From assembly GCA_041483455.1 (NCBI GenBank), contig JBGPFS010000078.1, forward strand, positions 1 to 10,286: DNA of 10,286 nucleotides, written 5' to 3'. A program made the position numbers and the translations under genes. Position 1 is the first letter of the stretch. Each line of letters begins with the position of its first letter. Shown here in pieces: positions 6,109 through 10,286 of the stretch. This DNA is from JBGPFS01 sp041483455. Its GTDB lineage: Bacteria; Chloroflexota; Limnocylindria; Limnocylindrales; CSP1-4. Below the pieces are notes generated by a model, which had not been told where the DNA came from, ran no database searches, and worked only from the letters and a program-made list of their open reading frames with translations.

Positions 6109-6147
6109 GCCGCGATCGTACCGGGCGCCGGCGGGTCGTGGCATGCG
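6104..6147 (-). terminator. Long imperfect hairpin 5 nt after the flavoprotein stop
   Basis: CGCATGCC (6104-6111) and GGCATGCG (6140-6147) pair perfectly. Further in, CGA (6113-6115) pairs with TCG (6136-6138) and C6117 with G6134, and the loop itself holds CCGG-gcg-CCGG (6121-6131). As minus-strand RNA the two inner positions are A-C mismatches; as plus-strand RNA they are G-U pairs, giving a 14-bp stem. It lies where a flavoprotein terminator should be, but no U-tract follows. It also contains the TACGAT box and the ATG of the mini-ORF. Confidence 0.5.
6115..6120 (-). promoter_or_regulatory. Probable -10 element driving the mini-ORF and acetyltransferase
   Basis: TACGAT on the minus strand with exactly 6 nt to the ATG at 6108, identical in sequence and spacing to the box before the antiporter. 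It sits inside the hairpin downstream of the flavoprotein gene, so a transcript started here would contain only one arm. No good -35 is visible. Confidence 0.45.
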
Positions 6148-6152
6148 GAGCG

Positions 6153-8645
6153 TCAGGCCAGGATCCGCGTCCGGTCCGGGTCGTAGAGCGGGCGGAGGGA
6201 CGCCCGCGCCGGGTACCGCCGCCCGGCGATGTCGATCTCGAGCCGCGACTCGGCGATCGCCTCGGCCGGGATCCCGGCGGGATCCTCGACCATCCCGAGC
6301 CCAACCGCCGCCCCCAGCGTGTGGCCGTAGGCGCCGGCCCGGACATAGCCCCACCAGCGGCCGTCGCGCAGGATCGGCTCGCCGCCGTAGAGGAGCGGCT
6401 CCGTCTCGGCCAGCAGGACCTGGACCATCCGGCGAGCGGGCCGCAGGTCGCCCCGTTGGCCGACCAGCGCCTCGTGCCCGATGAACCCGCCCGGCTTGTC
6501 CCAGGCGACGGCGAACCCGAGGCCCGCCTCGAGCGGCGTGTCGGTGACGTCGATGTCGAGGCCGTAGTCGCGGTACCCCTTCTCGAGCCGGAGGCTGTTC
6601 AGCGCAGCCAGGCCGACGTTCCGGAAGCCAAGGTCGGTCCCCGCCTCGTGGAGGGCGTCGTAGACGGTGAGGGCCATCTCGGCCGGGACGTGGAGCTCCC
6701 AGCCCAGCTCGCCGACGTAGGTGACCCGGATGGCCAGGACGCGCGCGTAGTGCAGGTCGATCTCGCGACCGGTCAGGTACGGGAAGGCGGCGCTCGAGAG
6801 GTCGGCACTCGTGAGGCGCGCCAGGAGCTCCCTCGAGCGCGGTCCCTGGACGGTCAGCAAGGTCGTCCCGGACGTTACGTCGGTCACCGTCAGGTGCGCC
6901 CCGGCGGGAGTGTGCCGCTCGATCCACGGACAGATCCGGCGATGGACCAGGTCGGTCGCCACGACCAGGAACCGCTCCTCGGCCAGGCGGGTGACCGTCA
7001 GGTCGGCCACGATCCCGCCCCGCTCGTTCAGCCACTGCGTGTAGACGAGCCGACCGACGGCGACCGCGATGTCGTTCGCGCTGATCCGGCCCAGGACCGC
7101 CTCGGCATCCCGGCCCTGGACCAGGAACTTCGCCATCAGCGACATGTCGAGCAGCCCGACCGCCTCGCGGACCGCACGATGCTCCCCCGCCACGAGCGGG
7201 AACGCGCCATCGCGAGCCCAGCCGTGCTCGATCTCGGGTGGTCGGCCACCGACGGCGAACCACTCCGGGTACTCCCAGCCCGACGACACGGCGAAGCTCG
7301 CACCCGCGGCGGCCAGCCGGTCGTGGATGACCGAGCGGCGGACGTTCCGCGCCGTCGTCGGGTGCCAGTTCGGCCAGACCGCGTCGCCGAACAGGGCGCC
7401 GAGCTGCTCGACCGCCCGATCGGCCCGGAAGCGCCGGCTCGTCTCGAACGGCTGGGTCCGGTCGATCGCCAGACCCGCGACGTCGACCGGCGGCACGCCG
7501 TCGACGATCCACTGGGCGATGAGGCTGCCGACCCCGCCGCTGAACAGGATCCCGAGCGAGTTCATCCCGGCCGCCACGAAGTAGCCGCCCAGCTCCGGAG
7601 CCTCGCCGAGCATCGGCCCGAGGTCCGGCGTGAAGCTCTCCGGCCCGCAGAACATGGTCCGGACGCCGGCAGCGTGGAGCGCCGGAAAGCGGTCCATCGC
7701 CCGGCTGAGGTACGGCCCGATCCGGTCCCAGTCCGGGGCCAGGCTGGCGAACGCGACGTCGGGCGGCACCCCGTCCAGCGACCACGGGGCGGCCAGCGGC
7801 TCGAACAGGCCGACGAGGATCCCGCCGCCCTCCTCGCGGTAGTAGCCGTAGCTCTCCGGATCCTCGACGATGGGCAGGTCCGGGTGCGCCCAGGGCACGG
7901 AATCGGTGATCAGGTAGTAGTGCTCGGCGGCCTGGAGCGGCACCGAGACGCCGGCCAGCGCCCCGACCTCGCGGCCCCATATCCCGGCCGCGTTGACCAC
8001 GAACTCGGTCCGGATCGTGCCCCGGTCCGTGACGACCCCGGTGACCCGGCCGCGGGCGCTGGTGAAGCCGGTGACCGTCACGCCCTCGACGATCCGGGCG
8101 CCGCCCATCCGGGCACCCTTCGCATAGGCCATCGTCAGGTCCGCCGGGTTCACCCGGCCCTCGTCGGGGACGAAGAAGGCGGCCAGGACGTCGTCGGTGC
8201 GGGCCTCCGGCCAGAGCGCGCCGAACTCGCGGGCGGAGAGCTCGCGGTCGTCGACGCCGTACCCCCGGGCGAAGGCCGCGTCGCGGCGGAGCGTCTCCAG
8301 TCGGGCCGGCGTCGTCGCCAGGTGGAGGTGGCCGACCGGCCGGAAACCGGTCGCCTGGCCGGTCTCGGCCTCGAGCGAGACGCACAGGTCGCGCGTGTAG
8401 CGGGCCATCCAGATCATCGTCTCGGTGGCCATCCCGGCCGAGGTGATGAGGCCGGCCGCGTGCCAGGTGGTGCCGGAGGTCAGCTGGCGTCGCTCGAGCA
8501 GGACGACATCGCGCCAGCCGAGCTTCACGAGGTGGTAGGCGATGCTCGTCCCGACGACCCCGCCGCCCACCACCACGACCTGGGCCTGGTCGGGCAGGTA
8601 CGCGCTCGACCCTGGATTCGGGTTCACATTCGTCTCCCCGGCCAC
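6153..8645 (-). CDS. FAD-dependent oxidoreductase with GcvT-like domain, dimethylglycine/sarcosine dehydrogenase type
   Basis: 830 aa, normal for the family. The Rossmann motif VVVVGGGVVGTSIAYHL (23-39) with Glu51 binds FAD. SGTTWHAAGL contains His62, the position that carries covalent FAD in mitochondrial dimethylglycine and sarcosine dehydrogenases. Residues to about 390 form the oxidoreductase, then a linker, then the GcvT-like folate-binding half with SANDIAVAVG, LNERGGIVADLTVTRL and LRLEKGYRDYGLDIDVTD. Known enzymes oxidise an N-methyl group and pass the one-carbon unit to tetrahydrofolate; the exact amine is uncertain. The start could be GTG 8645 (GGGAGG 5 nt upstream, chosen) or GTG 8627 (GGGGAG 6 nt upstream). 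It is divergent from the helicase gene. With the MttB-family gene at the left edge it suggests methylated-amine use nearby, but they are not an operon. Confidence 0.9.
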   Translation of the reverse strand: MAGETNVNPNPGSSAYLPDQAQVVVVGGGVVGTSIAYHLVKLGWRDVVLLERRQLTSGTTWHAAGLITSAGMATETMIWMARYTRDLCVSLEAETGQATGFRPVGHLHLATTPARLETLRRDAAFARGYGVDDRELSAREFGALWPEARTDDVLAAFFVPDEGRVNPADLTMAYAKGARMGGARIVEGVTVTGFTSARGRVTGVVTDRGTIRTEFVVNAAGIWGREVGALAGVSVPLQAAEHYYLITDSVPWAHPDLPIVEDPESYGYYREEGGGILVGLFEPLAAPWSLDGVPPDVAFASLAPDWDRIGPYLSRAMDRFPALHAAGVRTMFCGPESFTPDLGPMLGEAPELGGYFVAAGMNSLGILFSGGVGSLIAQWIVDGVPPVDVAGLAIDRTQPFETSRRFRADRAVEQLGALFGDAVWPNWHPTTARNVRRSVIHDRLAAAGASFAVSSGWEYPEWFAVGGRPPEIEHGWARDGAFPLVAGEHRAVREAVGLLDMSLMAKFLVQGRDAEAVLGRISANDIAVAVGRLVYTQWLNERGGIVADLTVTRLAEERFLVVATDLVHRRICPWIERHTPAGAHLTVTDVTSGTTLLTVQGPRSRELLARLTSADLSSAAFPYLTGREIDLHYARVLAIRVTYVGELGWELHVPAEMALTVYDALHEAGTDLGFRNVGLAALNSLRLEKGYRDYGLDIDVTDTPLEAGLGFAVAWDKPGGFIGHEALVGQRGDLRPARRMVQVLLAETEPLLYGGEPILRDGRWWGYVRAGAYGHTLGAAVGLGMVEDPAGIPAEAIAESRLEIDIAGRRYPARASLRPLYDPDRTRILA

Positions 8646-8689
8646 GGCACCCTCCCTCGCGACGGCCGCCCGCCCTCGGCGGCGGCTCG

Positions 8690-8695
8690 ATGCTA
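8690..8695 (-). promoter_or_regulatory. Candidate -10 element of the flavoprotein gene
   Basis: TAGCAT on the minus strand, 44 nt before GTG 8645, with CCGACC 18 bp upstream as a poor -35. It would give a leader of about 38 nt that contains the Shine-Dalgarno, consistent with ordinary initiation at this gene. Confidence 0.3.
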
Positions 8696-8732
8696 GGCCG
8701 TCCTGGCCGCCCGGGTCGGGTCGGACCTGACG

Positions 8733-8769
8733 GGTGGGACGCGCCGGACGGGTCGTCACAGCTCCCACC
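8733..8769. repeat. Inverted and direct repeats in the flavoprotein-helicase divergent spacer
   Basis: GGTGGGA (8733-8739) and TCCCACC (8763-8769) are exact reverse complements 23 nt apart. Overlapping this, GACGGGT occurs twice, at 8729-8735 and 8747-8753, 18 bp from start to start. Both lie just upstream of the helicase -10 box in the 156-bp spacer, a sensible place for a regulator. I see no recognised LexA box. Chance is not excluded in GC-rich DNA. Confidence 0.25.
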
Positions 8770-8789
8770 GACCGGTGAGTGCCGCTCGT

Positions 8790-8795
8790 TACCAT
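8790..8795 (+). promoter_or_regulatory. Probable -10 element for a leaderless helicase mRNA
   Basis: TACCAT with exactly 6 nt to GTG 8802, and no Shine-Dalgarno between. CCGACC 16 bp upstream is a weak -35. The ATG inside this box is in another frame and gives a non-homologous reading, so it is not the helicase start. Confidence 0.5.
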
Positions 8796-8801
8796 GGCCG
8801 G

Positions 8802-10286
8802 GTGCCCACGTCCAGCTCCCCCGCGCAGGTCCCGGCGCGAGACGACCTGCTCGCCGACCTCGACGCCGCCCAGCGCCTGGCGGTCCTGTCCACGTCGGGG
8901 CCGGTCTGCATCCTGGCCGGCGCCGGGACCGGCAAGACGCGGGCGATCTCGCGCCGCGTCGCCTACGCGGTCGAGACCGGGGCGGTCGATCCGGGGCACG
9001 TCCTGGTGGTGACGTTCACGGACAAGGCGGCCGGCGAGATGCGTGAGCGCCTCCTCGCGCTCGGGCGTCCCGGCATCGTCGCCGCCACGTTCCACGCCGC
9101 GGCACTCCGCCAGCTGCGCCACTTCTGGCCTCGGGTGACCGGCAGGGAGCTGCCGGGCATCCTCGAATCGAAGGTGGCGCTGATCGTGGACCTGGCCCGG
9201 AATCTGCCCGGCGGCTACCGCTACGTCGCCGCGCGGGACCTGGCCGGGGAGATCGAATGGGCCAAGGCGCGCCGGATCCCGCCCGACGTCTACGAGGCCC
9301 GCGTCGATGCGGAGGGCCACGACGGTCCGCTGCCGGCCCGACTCTTCGCCCCGCTCTACCGACGCTACGAGGCGGTCAAGGAGCGGGCCGGGAGGATCGA
9401 CTTCGAGGACATGCTCGAGATGACCGTCCGCCTGCTCGAGGACGAGCCGTCCGTCACGGACGAGGTCCGCGACCGCTATCGCTGGTTCAGCGTCGACGAG
9501 TACCAGGACACGAACACCCTCCAGCAGGCCGTCCTCGACGCCTGGCTCGGCGGGCGTCCGGACCTGGCCGTCGTGGGTGACGAGGACCAGACGATCTACA
9601 CCTTCACCGGGGCGTCGTCCGAGTGGTTGACCGGGTTCACGGGGCGCTATCCCGGCGCGAAGGTCATCCGGCTCGAGACGAACTACCGGAGCACGCCCGA
9701 GGTCCTCCAGCTCGCGAACCGGTTGCTGGCGCGGACGCCGAGGGCTCACGGCGCGACCGCCGGACCGCCGAAGCGGCTCGTGCCGACCCGCCCGAGCGGT
9801 CCGGCCCCGACGATCCGTCAGTTCCCCACCAACCTCGAGGAGGAGCGGGCGATCGCCACCGACGCGAAGCGGCTCATCGCCGAGGGCATCCCGGCCGATC
9901 AAGTCGCCGTACTCGTCCGGACGAACGGCCAGCTCGTCGCGTTCGAGGCGGCCCTCCGGGCGGCGAGGGTCCCGTTCCAGCTCCGCGGGGAGCGCTTCTT
10001 CGGGCGACCGGAGATCCGCCGGGCGATCGCCGCCGCGCGCTCGGCCCGCAAGGCGACACCGGCAGCGGGGATCGCGCCCCGTGTCGACGCTCCCGGCGAG
10101 TCGTCCGCCGACGCGCCCGCGGCCGCGCCCAGGCTCGTGGCGCGGTTATCGGAAGCCTGGAAACGCGCCCTCGACTTCGACCCGGATGTCGCCCCCGCCG
10201 CCGAGGAAGCGCGCCAGCGGCACGGCGCGCTCGTCGCCCTCCTGGAGGTGGGACGGGAGGTCGAGACCGCCGACCCGTCGGCGGAC
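8802..10286 (+). CDS. uvrD2: UvrD2-like superfamily 1 DNA helicase, 5' part
   Basis: Open from GTG 8802 to the right edge: 495 codons with no stop, so the C-terminal part is missing. Helicase motifs in order: Q-motif DAAQRLAVL (21-29), Walker A AGAGTGKT (39-46), Ia VTFTDKAAGEM (70-80), Walker B VDEYQDTN (231-238), motif III VVGDEDQTIYTFTGAS (257-272), motif IV ETNYRSTPEV (292-301). The phrases DLAGEIEWAKA (146-156) and QTIYTFTGAS are, from memory, close to mycobacterial UvrD2 rather than to PcrA/UvrD1. It should be an ATP-driven 3'-5' translocase in DNA repair or replication. After residue 405 an Ala/Pro-rich stretch of about 35 residues looks like an extra linker compared with UvrD2. Whether it has the C-terminal HRDC domain and zinc cysteines of UvrD2 cannot be seen. 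It is divergent from the flavoprotein gene; the GTG probably starts a leaderless message. Confidence 0.93.
   Translation, partial: MPTSSSPAQVPARDDLLADLDAAQRLAVLSTSGPVCILAGAGTGKTRAISRRVAYAVETGAVDPGHVLVVTFTDKAAGEMRERLLALGRPGIVAATFHAAALRQLRHFWPRVTGRELPGILESKVALIVDLARNLPGGYRYVAARDLAGEIEWAKARRIPPDVYEARVDAEGHDGPLPARLFAPLYRRYEAVKERAGRIDFEDMLEMTVRLLEDEPSVTDEVRDRYRWFSVDEYQDTNTLQQAVLDAWLGGRPDLAVVGDEDQTIYTFTGASSEWLTGFTGRYPGAKVIRLETNYRSTPEVLQLANRLLARTPRAHGATAGPPKRLVPTRPSGPAPTIRQFPTNLEEERAIATDAKRLIAEGIPADQVAVLVRTNGQLVAFEAALRAARVPFQLRGERFFGRPEIRRAIAAARSARKATPAAGIAPRVDAPGESSADAPAAAPRLVARLSEAWKRALDFDPDVAPAAEEARQRHGALVALLEVGREVETADPSAD

Noticed and set aside
5610..8696. 1028-codon plus-strand open frame
   Set aside because: It is antisense to the acetyltransferase and the flavoprotein. 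Its product is rich in Arg, Asp, Pro and Gly with no recognisable domain, as expected for shadow frames of GC-rich genes; both minus-strand genes have clear family motifs.
8779..9012. ATG-started frame overlapping the start of the helicase gene
   Set aside because: The product is Arg/Ser/Pro-rich without a domain, while the frame from GTG 8802 gives complete helicase motifs across nearly 1.5 kb.
8646..9902. Upstream extension of the flavoprotein frame into the helicase region (a 1249-codon frame)
   Set aside because: This part is antisense to the helicase and has no conserved sequence. The FAD-binding motif begins about 25 residues after GTG 8645, which has its own ribosome site.

Overview
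The window is very GC-rich (about 70% by eye), with codons ending almost always in G or C, GTG starts and tight gene packing. Together with a UvrD2-type helicase and several starts that look leaderless, this points to a high-GC, free-living bacterium. I lean towards Chloroflexota (Limnocylindria-like soil or freshwater groups) with Actinomycetota as the alternative; this is inference, because there is no rRNA or other marker gene in the window. I see no tRNA, rRNA, CRISPR array, insertion sequence or phage gene.

Layout. The 3' part of a trimethylamine methyltransferase (MttB)-family gene runs in from the left edge (1-879, +). It converges on three minus-strand genes: a degenerate GGDEF protein (909-1595), a small cupin (1676-2071) and a CPA1-type Na+/H+ antiporter (2193-3437). 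The antiporter diverges, across a 226-bp spacer, from a two-gene ABC-2 type exporter operon (ATPase 3664-4662 and permease 4659-5456, overlapping ATGA). The exporter converges on a minus-strand GNAT acetyltransferase of the phosphinothricin/arsinothricin (ArsN1-like) type (5535-6032). Just upstream of the GNAT gene is a 20-codon mini-ORF (6046-6108) set inside a hairpin. Next comes a long minus-strand flavoprotein of the dimethylglycine/sarcosine dehydrogenase type, with an N-terminal FAD oxidoreductase and a C-terminal GcvT-like folate domain (6153-8645). It diverges from a UvrD2-like helicase (8802 to the right edge, +) that is cut by the window.

How the genes fit together. This is mostly ordinary chromosomal content, not a dedicated defence or mobile island. 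Two genes, the MttB-family methyltransferase and the dimethylglycine-dehydrogenase-like flavoprotein, belong to families that demethylate N-methylated amines, so the neighbourhood may contribute to methylamine or betaine use. They are 5 kb apart and on opposite strands, so this is only a hint. The exporter, the antiporter and the acetyltransferase suggest stress or toxin handling.

The most interesting small-scale signals are regulatory. A TANNNT hexamer lies exactly 6 nt before the start codon of three ORFs that lack a good Shine-Dalgarno sequence, which suggests leaderless transcription. One of these, upstream of the acetyltransferase, is buried in a long imperfect hairpin right after the flavoprotein stop codon and drives a mini-ORF that resembles the N-terminus of an F420-dependent LLM oxidoreductase. 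I did not find a convincing, previously undescribed multi-gene system.
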